A DNA stretch of 64,000 nt from Pelodera strongyloides (Eukaryota; Nematoda; Chromadorea; Rhabditida; Rhabditidae): the NCBI GenBank assembly GCA_036852015.1, contig JAANDG010000093.1, positions 1 to 64,000 on the forward strand, given 5' to 3'. Under the pieces are notes generated by a model. That model was not told where the DNA came from, did no database searches, and worked only from the letters and a program-made list of their open reading frames with translations. Below, piece by piece: positions 1-12,201 of this stretch. Position 1 is the stretch's first letter. Each line of letters begins with the position of its first letter. The position numbers and the translations under genes were made by a program.

Positions 1-180
1 CCATCCACCAACAAACACAACCACCACAACCACAACCACAACCACACAACAACAACCATCAACAAACACAAACACAACCCAACAACAACCATCACAACCG
101 CAACAACACCACCACAAACACAAACACAACCACAACCACCACCACCACAAACAGAACCACCACCACCACAAACACCATAC
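1..180. repeat. A/C-rich low-complexity tract
   Basis: Almost pure A and C in a loose mixture of CAA, CCA and ACAACC units. No G occurs before about position 99 and there is almost no T. The tract stops abruptly near 180. It is a degenerate simple repeat at the window edge with no supported coding capacity. Confidence 0.85.
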
Positions 181-551
181 AAGGATAAATCGCACAAAAG
201 GCAGTGTCTTTTAACTGCCAACAGTGTACTTGTCTCTCAGATGGGCCAAACCGCAGATTCATACATAACATAACATTTATTACGACAACAACGTATCGCG
301 CGACAATATAAGTCTATTAACATATCTTTGACTTTAAGGAACATATAACAACATACCTAGTTATTTCATAGTTGTTTCTACATGCAGTTTGTCGTCTGGC
401 TCCCAATTGAGTGAACAATATGTCAAAGTGGAAGCTTCACAACTAGGAAGTGTCAGACGGGATGATTTAACACTTAAATTTTTTTTTCTAAAACAATAAT
501 TGACGACTTCGCTGTTTTACTTTTTATATAACATGTAACAATCAATATAAC
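181..551. other. Unannotated sequence left of the nested retrotransposons
   Basis: I see no gene, RNA or repeat structure. The last five bases, ATAAC at 547-551, are the left target-site duplication of Bel-1, matched by ATAAC at 19817-19821. Confidence 0.5.
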
Positions 552-1145
552 TGTTGCGACTGGCGCAACCGCCTTTCTTATATATCACCCATATTACCGT
601 AACCATCCACTATTCGTATCACTTATTATCTCGAGTAGATTGTATGTACCGTACCCATATAGTTTAGGATTAATTTTCCTTCCTCACTTCGGAGTATTAA
701 CGTTGATTATTATTCTTGTAGTAGCTCTATGAGTTTGGCCTAGCGCCGTATTCACCCTGACAGTAAAGGGGTCCTAATTTATATTCTTCTTCTCCGCATC
801 GTCGTCATCGGATACGTACGTTTATACCTGAAAGGTTCCTTATCTATTGCTCTCCCACTTTGCTATTTTTTGTAGGTTCTTGTTAGACCTTATTAGCACT
901 TACACAACTCAGGCTTGAGGACCCGACGTAAGGGCCCAAATGACCGCTGGACCGAGTAAGTAAACCGGCCAGTGTAGGTTAGACTGTGACGTAAGCAGCA
1001 CCTAATTGTCTTTGAGATTGTTTCCTATTGTGCTCATTGTCTTATTGAATCTCTTGCTAGCTATTGTTAGTGCAATAATAAACCTTATTATATACACCGG
1101 TTGTATACTGGACTTCGGGTCGAAGACTGCATTACAGTTTTTATA
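552..1145 (+). repeat. Bel-1 5' LTR
   Basis: 594 bp, starting TGTTGCGACTGG and ending TTTTTATA. It matches the split right-hand copy over its whole length with about 8 substitutions. It is preceded by ATAAC and followed directly by a TGG-initiated primer-binding site. Confidence 0.93.
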
Positions 1146-1165
1146 TGGTGCCCCGTTCATCGAAC
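1146..1165 (+). promoter_or_regulatory. Bel-1 primer-binding site
   Basis: TGGTGCCCCG and the following bases directly abut the LTR. TGG is the complement of a tRNA CCA end, and this position is where reverse-transcription priming sites lie. The tRNA species was not identified. Confidence 0.65.
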
Positions 1166-1337
1166 ACGGTGAAGGCCTGAACCCAGGCCAAGAATTTTCT
1201 TTATTATCGATTTTTTTTTCATAAATTGTTTCATTTTTCCTCATTTAAGTTTCCATTCGTTCATTTCTTTATCCTTTCATTCCTCCATTGTTCCTTGTTG
1301 TTTTCGATTGTCGTTTGTCCTTTCATAAATCGTCACA

Positions 1338-3598
1338 ATGCCGCCAAAAAAGGCGCTTGCTTTGCGTGTCGAATGCCTGAAAGCACAAATTGATCAATCG
1401 ATCTTGTATTTCAACTCCCGTATCAACTCCGCTCGTCAGCTACTCGCTACGGAATGAGAAACTTATCACCTGAAAGATATTGCTTTGAAACGAACCGCCT
1501 CAAAGCGCATATTCACTCCTTCGCAAAAATTCAAAAGGACATTGAATCAACTCTTTTTGAGTCTAATAACCTGTGTAAAATAACTATGAATGAACTTGAG
1601 AGACACTTACAAGCAACTAATGTCAATGTGACTCTCACTGATGCACGTGAAATGCTACTAAAATTGCGTAGCATTGCAGACGACTACGGTATTCTCACAG
1701 GCAATGATACAGTTCGAACTCACAATTCCACGGTCATACAAACTAACGAACTTGACACAACCTTGGTAAATCTGACAGAGCAATTGAACGCTCACCCAGC
1801 ATACACCAATTTGGTTAATGAAGCTCAAGAACAAACTAACAGCATTAATGCAGTTGAAACTGAAAACCAGAGAGAAACTAACCGTCGAAATCTGGAAATT
1901 GAGGCAGAAGCCACGTGTCGCCGCACAAACGAACTGTTCTTCAGCCAAACTTCCAAGGATCACCTGAAAGAAACAATCCTGAAACTCGAACTCTACCAAC
2001 TCACAATCAAAGAGATGTACCTCAAAATAGAACAGCACAGTTACAGTATTTTCACCCAACTAACAACTATCACCCACAACAGACTATGGACTTCCGTCTT
2101 AATCGAGGTCTCCTTGACATCGATGTTCCCGAATTTGACGGAAATCCAGAGCACTGGGATTATTTCTGGGACGTGCTTGGCCCACTCATTCACGACCAAC
2201 CCTACCCCGCGTCAACTAAACTGTCAGTCCTCCGCAAGCGATGCAAAGGAACTGCGCTGCAATGCATTATGCAATATCCTCAAAGCGCGGAAAACTATGA
2301 TGATATTGTAGCAGCACTAACTGATCAGTTCAATGACTTGTATGCTAAGAAACTATCCCTATTTGCCAAACTGTCTAACTTGCCCCGCGCTACTTCCAGA
2401 GGTTCAGACCTCCAGCGAACTTACTATGCAATTAAGGCGATTTGTCACCAACTGGAAAGGTATGATACTGTGGACACTACCCAGTTCCGCAGTACCATCA
2501 ATCAAAACTACCCTACGAACTACTGAACTCTCTAATCCTCAGGGAAAAAAACTGAGAACACCGAATGGACCACTGCAGCATTGCTGAAGAACCTCAAAGT
2601 GTTGGTTGACACCGTTGTGGAAACAGAACGGGTGCGTAATCTTACTTACGAAAGTGCTTCAGCAAACCTGCAGTGCTTATTCTGTAGTCAAACTGGTCGT
2701 AGAACTATCAACTGTCATTCTCAACTCCCCACACAGGTCAAACGAGAAAGGATTACTCTTGCAAACGCTTGTCAGCGTTGCTTCGAACGCGACCATCATT
2801 CCTACCAATGTCTCGAACCTATGTGCTCGATATGTAATGCACCCCATAACTCACAACTGTGTCATAAAGACGTTCAAAGGGCTAACTCTACTCTTCAAAC
2901 CCCGGGAATTAACTGCCGCGCGAATGAGCCAGGCGAGGGAACCATGGGCGATCCCTCCTGGCCCTAGCCCGAAGAAGTCGAGCAATTTGTCATCTGGAAC
3001 TCGTCGCCTCCTGCTCAGGACCTCTGCGGAACATGTCATAAGCAAACCTTGAAATTGTACTTCGAACTCCCTTGAATAAAGGTGCACGCTCTTGAAGCGT
3101 AAAACAAATTTTAAATTTTTAAAATGAGTGGACCAAACCAGCCCAAAATAATCTGCCAAACTCAAACTTCCAACAGCAAAACCCAATCAACACATTCGAA
3201 AGAAATATAATGAAACTGAATGTTAACAACTCACGGAGATGGCATCCACAGTCGGATCCACAGAATAATGTCCAGTGGCCGTACCAGGGACAGTCTAGTT
3301 CGCTACCGGCGCCAATTCACAAAACTCCGGCTTCGGTAGAACCGACACGACGTGCACCTGAAACTAAAAAGCATTATGGTTCACACCCAATCAATGTCAA
3401 CTGTGTAACTGAGGAAGAACCCTCCCAAATGGACGAGTTCAACTATAACTATGAGGAAACTCAGGACGCATCCACTGATGCGAACGCTTATTCTTACAAC
3501 GGCCACGGACAGGCTCAAGATCAAGAACACTTCTACCAGGAAGCACAAGCAGAAGGAGGACAAGCGAAGGAGACGAGGAGCAAAAATGTGTTTTTTTC
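1338..3598 (+). pseudogene. Bel-1 gag, frame-broken
   Basis: Coding starts at ATG 1338 (MPPKKALALRVE...) and is recognisable to about 3598, but in several frames. Frame breaks lie near 1450, between about 1915 and 2060, near 2500, near 2545, and between about 2900 and 3200. The segment near 2100-2500 has the BEL/Pao gag block DVPEFDGNPEHWDYFW. 2581-2870 has two Cys/His clusters (CLFCSQTGRRTINCH; CQRCFERDHHSYQC). 3210-3598 is the Gln/Glu-rich end (NVNCVTEEE), matching NVNLLAEQE in Bel-2 gag. Two of the breaks are at A-runs (2501 and 2544). An AATAAA at about 3074 and non-homologous sequence at 2890-3190 suggest an inserted or strongly diverged part. The product would form the retrotransposon's particle core; as read it cannot be made in one piece. 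Confidence 0.75.
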
Positions 3599-4219
3599 GT
3601 CCCTAAAGCTAGTCCAAAACAAACAACTGCATTTGCCCCCTTACTCGAACTGCCTGATCCTACCACCCACCACCATGAAAAGTCAGGGAAACTAGCGACT
3701 TCACCCGAATTGCCAACTGCCGTTTTTAATTATATTTCTTTATATAACTATCAGCACAACTCCGAACTGTCTGAATATACCAAATTTCGCGTTAGAAAGA
3801 CAGCGAAAACTGCAACTTTATCACCTATTTCCAACGAGAATTTGTCAATCTCTTTACACGCAAATAACGAGGTGAATGACTTGTCTGGAACTTTGAAAAT
3901 GAGTAAACTGCAAGCAAAAGCGCTTAATACTCGTAAAAAGCAAACTACTGACTTTTACAACTTAAATACATCCAAACCGGTGAGCAAAAAGCACCGAAAA
4001 ACCGACAATCGTAAAGCGAGCCTCCTAACTTGGAAACCCAACTTTCATCTCGTTAAAAAAAGCGCGAATGGCGTTAAAACCCCACACTCTTTCTGCTCGT
4101 TCATACGCAAAACTACGAGATCCGTGAAAACTCACAACTGCGCGCGTTTATTCAAAGCCCGCAAACTATTTTTTATCAAAAAGAAGCGCCGGAAAAAAAA
4201 TGAAACGGTCTCGAACTAA
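3596..4219 (+). CDS. Novel basic ORF in the -1 frame after Bel-1 gag
   Basis: At a run of seven T (3591-3597) the gag frame can pass by -1 into a frame that stays open to the stop at 4217-4219, about 207 codons. This is the place where Bel-2 shifts from gag to protease. The encoded stretch has no DTG protease or reverse-transcriptase motif. It is rich in Lys, Ser, Thr and Asn and ends in a basic cluster (FFIKKKRRKKNE). I do not recognise it. It may be element-specific, captured, or only fortuitously open. Whether it is translated, and by what route, is inference. Confidence 0.4.
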   Translation, partial: FVPKASPKQTTAFAPLLELPDPTTHHHEKSGKLATSPELPTAVFNYISLYNYQHNSELSEYTKFRVRKTAKTATLSPISNENLSISLHANNEVNDLSGTLKMSKLQAKALNTRKKQTTDFYNLNTSKPVSKKHRKTDNRKASLLTWKPNFHLVKKSANGVKTPHSFCSFIRKTTRSVKTHNCARLFKARKLFFIKKKRRKKNETVSN

Positions 4220-5623
4220 AACAACTTCATTTTCTACACCTACACAATGGAAATTGCATTCATAATGTGTGGTTCAATCCTTTCGAACGTAACGCAACTG
4301 GCCACTTCCCATTTACAGAAACTACAAAACTTGCATAATAACTTGTGCAACTACCAAAGCATCAATTTCTGTATCTTAAAATCAACAACTGGCAACTGTT
4401 AGATTCAACAATACACAACCAACAATCGAGCAAACTTTATTCCAACAAATAACAACAAACCAATACACCAATTAACGGTGAACTCAGTTGGAAGTTGATC
4501 AGTTGGATTAGTTGGATACAATTTGGCAAATCAGCTGAGCACAAAAAAAAGGTTAGGAGTTGAAAGCTCAGTTCACCTTATAAAACTCCAAAAAGTTGTT
4601 GTAGAGCACTTTTCAGTCGTCCAACCCAACCAGAAACAGGTTCTTCACGACTCGATGAAACACCTGAACAAACTACTCACTAATGTTTTTCACAGAAACT
4701 GCGAACAGTGAAAAGCTTGGTTTCATTCACTGGGGGAACAACTATAACTCAACAACAATTGTCAATAACACACTGCGTGAAAACTGAAAACTACAACAGA
4801 ATACACATCAACTTTCAACTCAAGTAGCAGAATAAGCCTAACTGAACCAACTTTGAAGCATTATATTGGAAAGTTAACCATAACTGATACAACGACCACA
4901 CTCATGTAGAAAACTCAACCAACCTTTAAAACTGTTCATCATGGTTCCTACGCGTAAAGCCAGCCATGATCAGATCCAAACAGTCAGGATCACGGAACGT
5001 CACCTAAAACAACGGACGATGTAACTGAATGCAAAAATCATAACCGAACTAAAAATACAGACTACAAACTGAACAACTACATAGTCTGGAGGGATTGCCT
5101 GCATGAACGCCCTCCGACTATCAGAAGACGAGAGGGTTGGAGCCGAAAACCCTCCAACACGGTCTACCCCACGAAGACGGAAGGAATGGACTCACCGAGC
5201 ACGCAAGAGGAGGCCACTGGAGGATACGAAACGGCAGCTCGTCATTTAGTTCCGCTTCTCCTTATTCGTTTGTTCTAAATTTGTAAAATTAAGTAATTTT
5301 ATTAGTCTCATTTTTTTAAGCCAAAAAACTTCGAAAGGAGCCAACGGTTCGGCCCCCTGAAGGGCGCACGCACCAGTTACTCATATTTGCATGCAAACAA
5401 CTACACAACAACTATAAACTAACTAAAAAATGTAAAAGAAAACGTAAAACAACTTCAAAACTGAAAACTGGGAAGCACGATTTGAATTTAATTCTTTCGC
5501 GCCACCCGCACCATCGGGATACGGTAACGTGTCTATACGAAAGAAGGCCAGCAATGCGATTACCGTATCGGAGTGACATCCGTGGTAATTAGGAGCCAGG
5601 ATCTTGGCGGATATAGTCTATAT
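4220..5623 (+). other. Bel-1 internal sequence without intact ORF
   Basis: A 62-codon open stretch begins near 4523. Near 5100-5250 is an Arg/Pro/Thr-rich patch that could be a decayed pol end. Nothing here is convincingly coding. The region ends at the Gypsy insertion; the last bases before it are TATAT (5619-5623). Confidence 0.5.
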
Positions 5624-5977
5624 TGTTGTGTATACAAAAGTATGGATACTGTATACAACATATAGCGAACAGAGAGGTAGACGATGTATAATAAATTGTT
5701 TATTATACTGTAGATACGGGCGATAAGTATGGTAGACAACTCAGTAGTGTAGTCGAGAAAAAGTCCTAGAGTGATATCGGAGGTTGCTTATATAGTAGTG
5801 CCTACGTGATAATTGTCATAAGAGAATACAATTGCACATACCCTAGAGAGACAATATGTTGCACGTGAAACATTCGTGCTAATGATCAAACATCGCGAAC
5901 AGATGTTACAACACATATGTGAAACATTACACTACAAACTATAATGAAAATTCTTAGGTATACTCTAATACCTAACA
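5624..5977 (-). repeat. Gypsy 3' LTR (left copy)
   Basis: 354 bp, + strand start TGTTGTGTATAC and end CCTAACA. On the coding strand it follows the purine-rich AAGGTCGGAGG, a polypurine-tract candidate at about 5978-5988. Confidence 0.9.
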
Positions 5978-6053
5978 CCTCCGACCTTAGTATTGAAGTT
6001 ATACTAAAAGAAACAAACATAAACAGGTTAGACTAAAACAACAACAATAGGTT

Positions 6054-9000
6054 TTAGTAACGCTTATTGGCCGGGTTGATGTCCAACTTCTTCGGGGCAT
6101 TCCTTGGACGGGTGGATCTGCGCACTGTAGGTGTACACGACTGGGGCACGGGTACAGCAGCAGACGGCGTCGGCGTTGACGTGGCATCTTGGAACTCGTC
6201 CTCGTCATCATCAGGAACGACATCACGAACATCAACGGTTTCGTGTTCATCATCAACTGTATCGGGTATCACAGTTGGCGGTTGAGTCTTGGTTGAGGCA
6301 GGATTAGACTCTTTCGGGTTCGAAAGTGGCAACGGGTCAATATCGAATGCATCGAGCAGGATGTCAATGGCACGACTTCGGTTGTTAACAGTCCTTGGCC
6401 TCATTTGATTAGCATGTCGACGTATTAGGTGCTTCTGACCTTCGACCTTCACCTCATATAGCACACTGCCTTCTTGTTACAACAGTGCTTCCATCCAAGC
6501 AGGTTTACTTGGGATTCGGTGATCACGAACATAGACTAAGTCTCCTGGGTTGAAGACTGTAGCTTTCGAACCGTTCTTCTTATTAAACTGCCTCTCCATA
6601 CGATCATCCTTGATGATCTTCCTCTCAGGCTTCGGCTTCAGCAGATCGAACGATGTGCGCAGCTTTCGATTCAAGAATGTTTCAGCTGGCGACTTGCCTT
6701 CAGGAACGTTAGATGACGGCGTCATCCTATACGAGAGCAGAAACGTTTGAAGATTCTCTGCAGGGCTTCCCTCCCCTCTCAATTTCAGCAGCGCCCGCTT
6801 GAAAGTGTCGACGAACCTCTCCGCTTGTCCGTTCGATTGCGGGTGGAATGGCGGTGAAAACATGTGTTTTATCCCATTCTTAGCACAGAACAATGCGAAT
6901 TCAGCGCTAGTGAATTGTGTTCCATTGTCTGTTACCAGTGTCTCTGGCATACCAAATTGTGAGAAAATCTTCCTCAGATGTGTGATCGTGGCAGACGATG
7001 TGATTCTGTCAAGAGAAACGATCTCTGGCCATTTACTATAGGCGTCGACGACAACCAGATAGTACTTTCCTTCCAGTGGACCAGCGAAATCGGTGCTTTC
7101 TGAGCACGACTGCAGTTAGCACAGGACTTCACCGCGTTCTCGATGTCCTCGTCGATGAACGGCCAGTAGACTAGCGATCTAGCGAGTGACTTTGTTCGAA
7201 CAATTCCTTGGTGTCCTTGGTGTAACTGTCTCAGAATTCGTCTTTTCAGAGCAGTAGGAACGACGATCCTCTCTCCGAAAAATAGAATTCCATCTGACTC
7301 TGACAACGATATGTGTCTGTTGGCGAATTGTGTGATGTCTCTTGAGCACTTGTTCGGCCATTTTCCAGTTCTGTGAGCCTTCAGGACCACTTGTAGCGTC
7401 TTGTCCTTCTCGGTAGCCTCACGCAGAACGTTTGCGGTAACTGGTAGGGCAGCAACTGTGCGAAAATGTTCGTCCTTGAACAACTCCGTTTCGACTCTCG
7501 CGATCACCTTGTCCTCGTTACTGTCTTCTTGACTTGCGATCAGTCTCGGAAGAACGTCGGCGCAACCCATTTCAGCTGTAGGCTTGAACAAGATCTTGAA
7601 ATCAAAGCCCTTGATGTAAACAGCCCAGCGTTGTAGCCGGTTTGCGCTCGTAACAGGAATACCCTTCTTGGATCCAAAAATAGATACCAGAGGTTTGTGA
7701 TCTGTCACCAGAGTGAACTTGCGTCCCATCTCTTGTTTGTATAAATATGTACTTTTTTATGAAATGGAATAAAGAGTTAATATAAATAGGTATTTGTAGA
7801 ACTTCTTCATGGCCCAGAATATCGCGAGACCTTCCTTCTCGATCTGTCCATAGTTCTTCTCAGCTGGCAGTAGAGTTCGAGTGGCGTGTTCGACTGCTTT
7901 CTGCGTTCCATCACTCATCCGGTGAAGCAGCACCGCGCCTAGACCGTATTGAGATGCATCCGTAACCAGGAACAACTCCTTCTTAGGGTCGTAGTGCGTG
8001 AGCAGCATTGGCGAGGCAACGATCTTCTTGACCTCGTCAAACGCCTTTTGACACTCTTTACTCCAGTTCCACTTTACATCTTTCTTCAACAATTCGTCAA
8101 ACGGTGCACGCAGCTTGTGCAATTCCTTGATGAACCTGCCGTAATAGTTGATCTTGCCGATGAATGAACGTAGTTGACTGACGTCCTTTGGCTCCGGCAT
8201 CTTCAAGATTGGTTCAATCTTGGCGGGATCAGTCTTGCGACCTTCTGCAGAGATGATCATCCCGAGGTACCGAATCTCTCTCGCAGCGAAGGTGCACTTC
8301 TCGAAATTGACGTGGAATCCATATTCCGTGATCCTCTTCATACAGGCTTGTAGGTTCCGATTGTGTTCCTGAAGCGTCTGTCCAGAAACGATCACGTCAT
8401 CGAGATACGCACAACAACCTTCGAGTCCAGACAACATCGCGTCCACGATCTGTTGGAAGATCCCAGGAGCCCTCTTCACTCCGAAGCAGAGTCTGTTGTA
8501 GCGGTACAGACCTCGATGGGTGTTGATAACGAGCAAATTCTTGGAGTCGTCCTCTAACTCAACTTGTAGGTAGGCATCCTTAAAGTCAAGCGTACTGAAG
8601 ACAGTACCACCGTTGAGAGTTGTCATAATGTCTTCTGCGGTCGGAATCGGGTGAGTGAAGTCTTCCAGGGCGTCATTCAGACCAATACTGAAGTCAGCGC
8701 AGACTCTCACACTTCCATTCGGTTTCTTTACACACAGAATCGGAGCGGCCCACGGAGAACATGTGACACGCTCGATGACTCCAAGTTGCTCTAGCCGGTC
8801 CAGCTCAGTTTCCACGCTTTCTTTGTAATGGATCGGTACCATTCGTTTCGGGCGAAAAACAGCTTTTGCCCCTTCCTTGAGCTGGAGGCACGCCTTGGTT
8901 TTTGCACATAAACCAAGCTCGGTGGAGAAAACATCAGTGAATTGCGTCTTGAGCGAAGCAGTGTACGTCTCAGCAGATTCACTCTTCTTCGATGTAGTGA

Positions 9001-9351
9001 TAGAAGGCTTCCCGGAGACCCGATGACAAACAGCATCCATCATAGATCTGAATGAAGGGAACCGCTCCAACCAGTCCAGGCCTAGGAGATTCATCCTAGC
9101 GGTGACGTGCACGACCTCGACGATCTCATCCTGGTAAGGGCGTTGCACTCGAACGATCCGAATAGTTCAAGCTGCTCTCCATTTGCTGCGGTCGCGACAA
9201 TACTCGGGGGTTTCAAGTTTGGTCGACCCAGCTCCTTCCATGTGGTCTCGGATATTAGCGTCAAATCCGAACCGGTGTCCAATTGAAGTCGCGCCTTCTT
9301 TCCATTCACCTGAATGTTGACGAATCTGCGGCCAACAGATCGCGAAGACAC
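6054..9351 (-). pseudogene. Gypsy pol (protease, RT, RNase H, integrase), multiply broken
   Basis: Protease: 9351-9150, LQLDTGSDLTLIS with the catalytic DTG. RT: 9148-7757, FSTLDFKDAY and YLDD near residue 245, then RNase H (LVTDASQYGLGAVLLH). RNase H continues in 7729-6974 (FTLVTDHKPLVSIFG), followed by the integrase zinc domain (HQGHQGI...CANCSRAQ). Integrase core: IDFAGP-type start near 7085 out of frame, then TDNGTQF and NGQAERFV in 6950-6477. The tail 6464-6054 is acidic then Arg-rich and ends at its own stop. Breaks: frame change between protease and RT (about 9150), a 45-nt insertion with a stop near 7742-7786, a frame change and apparent deletion near 7085-7100, and an in-frame TAA at 6477-6479. 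No functional polyprotein can be made from this copy. Confidence 0.88.
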
Positions 9352-10354
9352 TTCTGGACATTGCTATTTCTCTGTTTGTTTTGCTGCTGACAAACAACAG
9401 CGTAGTGCCCTTTTCTTCCACAATTCCGACAAGTCACTTCCTTGGCAGGGCAGGACCGGTGTCCACCGTCCCCTCCACAGTACTTGCATTTCTCTTGTGG
9501 GAACTTCCTGACGTCTCTCTGTTGCTTCCGATGGGGTTTGTTGATGTTGTGGACCTTGTTGATAGTGAGGTCAGCGTTGAGGTTAGCCTTGTGCTCGCGG
9601 TACTTGTCGACGGCCTCAGCGACATCGTCGAGGGTCATCTCGGGTGACTATCAGAGCGTGATCAGCCATGCACGCATCTCCGCGTGTGCGAAGTACGCAG
9701 ACTGTTGAGATACATCAATACACGGAATTGATTTTCATTCAAATCACCGAATTTGAAGTCCTGACAGCTTCCGTTGACGAGCGCGATGTGCTTCACGTAG
9801 TCGGTAATCGGTTCCTCGTCCAAATGCAGACATGCCAGACGTTTCCGGAACAGCGATATTTTAGAAACGAATACAATTTTCAACTTCTCAACCACTTCCG
9901 CCAGACTCATTTCTTCCGGTTCCTGCGGCATACAGCGCAGCTTGAACTCCTTCTCCTGCTGAGGTGGTAAACGAGACAGTAGAAATCCGATTCTTACATC
10001 TTCAGGTACGGCAGCAGCGTGAACCTCCATCAGCTTCTGCTGACGCTTGTAATACTGAGCAAAACATGCTCCTTCCTCCTCATCATAATCGAACATAGGC
10101 ACATTCTTGTGTAGCATATCAAGCATGCCTCGCGCCTCTGAAGTTAGTGGAACAACTTCACGACGAACAACATCATCATTTTCCGTCTGAGATGGACGAC
10201 TGGTACCATCTTCCAAGAGTTGAAGACGTTGGATGGTACTTGAGTGAGACTCTGCGATCTCCTTCTGTCCATCTTGAAGTTCTTTCTGACTCCTCTTAAT
10301 CTCTTTCAGCGAATCCAGGATCAGCTTGAGACTGACTTTATCGTCGTCGTCCAT
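9306..10354 (-). pseudogene. Gypsy gag with CCHC nucleocapsid, one or more frameshifts
   Basis: Starts at ATG 10354 (MDDDDKVSLKLILDSLKE), followed by a helical N-terminal part and a retrotransposon-gag region (FAQYYKRQQKLMEV; LPPQQEKEFKLR). The first frame ends at 9662. The protein continues in another frame at about 9638-9306 with two zinc knuckles, CKYCGGDGGHRSC and CRNCGRKGHYAVVC. The frame is lost near 9700. Gag forms the particle and the knuckles bind element RNA. Confidence 0.82.
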
Positions 10355-10743
10355 GTTGTTGACCTCGATCAGCGCGTCGACGATACCTTCGGGATACCGT
10401 AGTGGTGGTTCGTACGATATACGATACCGTTTGAATATACTGTAAACCGGCTTGGTTTCACTAGGAAAACCGCACCAGTGGATACAGATACCCAAAGGTA
10501 AAAACTATTGTTGGACCTGTGTGCCTAAAGCACCTCTATCCGAACAACAGCAAGGAGTGTTTTGATCTACCAGTTTTTGCGGCGTAGCCTGCTCACCGGG
10601 GGTAGAAGATCAAAATACTAATCGATTCCAACTTCACACGCGAAGAACGACGACTATTGAAGTACCCGTGTGCCTAAAGCACCTCTGTACAATCAACAGT
10701 TGGGAAAGAGAAAAATAGAGAACAGAAGAATCCTGAACGCCAG

Positions 10744-11103
10744 TGTTGTGTATACAAAAGTATGGATACTGTATACAACAGATAGCGAACAGAGAGGTAG
10801 ACGATGTATAATAAATTGTTTATTATACTGTAGATACGGGCGATAAGTATGGTAGACAACTCAGTAGTGTAGTCGAGAAAAAGTCCTAGAGTGATATCGG
10901 AGGTTGATTATATAGTAGTGCCTACGTGATAATTGTCATAAGAGAATACAATTGCACATACCCTAGAGAGACAATATGTTGCACGTGAAACATTCGTGCT
11001 AATGATCAAACATCGCGAACAGATGTTACAACACATATGTGAAACATTACACTACAAACTATAATGTGAATTCTTAGGTATACTCTAATACCTAATACCT
11101 AAC
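10744..11103 (-). repeat. Gypsy 5' LTR (right copy)
   Basis: Matches the left LTR over 354 bp. Its outer end carries a 7-bp tandem duplication (CCTAATACCTAAC) not present in the left copy. Inside it, on the minus strand, TGGCGTTCAGG is a primer-binding-site candidate one base from the LTR end (about 10742 downwards). Confidence 0.88.
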
Positions 11104-11279
11104 TATATAATTAAGCTCAACGTTGCTAAATTCGTATTTAGCCTTATGGAGGCCAACAACTAACCCTTGGCTTTGAGACAGTAGGATTCCCATATGTTCT
11201 CTTACCTTGCATAGTCTGTTAGGTTCTCGTTATGCATATTTCTTTAGGTCCCTTAGGGACATTCTTTCCTCGCCGGGAG
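11104..11279 (+). other. Bel-1 internal 3' end, beyond the Gypsy insertion
   Basis: Continues Bel-1 from TATAT to the 3' LTR. The bases just before the LTR are CGCCGGGAG, a short polypurine-tract candidate. The same GGGAG-TGTT arrangement is found at the 3' LTR of Bel-2. Confidence 0.7.
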
Positions 11280-11351
11280 TGTTGCGACTGGCGCAACCGC
11301 CTTTCTTATATGTCACCCATATTACCGTAACCATCCACTGTTCGTATCACT
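11280..11351 (+). repeat. Bel-1 3' LTR, first piece
   Basis: 72 bp equal to the start of the 5' LTR, cut at TCACT by Bel-2. It continues at 19295 (after the duplicated TCACT). Confidence 0.92.
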
Positions 11352-11956
11352 TAATTGAACTCGAAGAGTCCAACCGATGGAAACAACAGTAAAGTCCGAA
11401 ATCTATTTATTGGCTCAAGAGTGTAAGGCAATGTGTTGTTGAACGGTAGTTGTTGAGTCCGTCGGGGATGGGGGGCTCCGGGCCTCTCTGCCAACACCCA
11501 AACGTCGGGAAGTTTCTTCTTCTCTTCGACGTTGGCCACTCGTACCAGCACGTCCTTGGTCACACTAACCACTGCCTATCCACAGGCGAAGGGACCAGTT
11601 TTTGCTCGGCTCTGTCAACCGGGATCAGACTTGAGGTGCTGTCAGACCGAGGCAGTTTATAGGGATTCTGCCAACTTGTGCGAGGTATTTTAGAGAGGAC
11701 GCCCGCCTCTGTGTAGTCGTAGACGACTTCGGGTAAAATACCTTAGACTAGCGCTTCGCTTCGTCTCCAGTTGTTACCATACTCTCCATTCTTAGCTGAG
11801 AGTATTTATACTTAAGTTAGCACTCTAATAAAGTCGTTATTTCCTGTTACTTGCGTAACCAACGTCATATTAGACACTAGCAATAAGGTATGTTTTGGAA
11901 TACGTTTCTCTTGTAATTCTATATGTTTCGATAGTTGCAACGTATAGTTGCAAACA
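11352..11956 (-). repeat. Bel-2 3' LTR
   Basis: 605 bp, about 99% equal to the 5' copy. Differences are one substitution, small indels near the GTGTAG(C/T) stretch and one base at the outer end. The coding-strand sequence before it, CTCGTTTGGGAG, is the polypurine-tract candidate (about 11957-11968). Confidence 0.93.
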
Positions 11957-12201
11957 CTCCCAAACGAGAAGATTTCTATCTCTTATATTGTATTTCTCTG
12001 AAGATAGGTGACTCCCAAACGAGAGTCTTTTTGATGAGTGAAGCGTTACTAAAGATCATTTTCCGTCAGCATTGAAGTACTACATGCAAACATAGTTTTG
12101 TACTATAATCATTTTTTTATTTATTTTCTGTGTGCTTAGCACAGTCTCCCGACGGAGAGTTTTTAACCGCATTTTTTTTTTATTGAATACGTTGCATTTT
12201 T

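Larger units (their letters stand above)
5624..11103 (-). mobile_element. Gypsy-type LTR retrotransposon nested in Bel-1
   Basis: Two LTRs (5624-5977 and 10744-11103) flank gag and pol read on the minus strand in the order gag-NC-PR-RT-RNaseH-IN. That order, a YLDD reverse transcriptase and an integrase C-terminal to RNase H define Ty3/Gypsy. Flanks are TATAT at 5619-5623 and 11104-11108. LTRs differ by about four substitutions over 354 bp plus a short tandem duplication at one end. The coding part has at least four frame breaks, one in-frame stop, a 45-nt insertion and a probable deletion, so this copy is dead as read. Confidence 0.92.

Noticed and set aside
1002..1244. ORFs on both strands over the Bel-1 5' LTR
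   Set aside because: They span the LTR, primer site and leader of a retrotransposon and have no coding signal.
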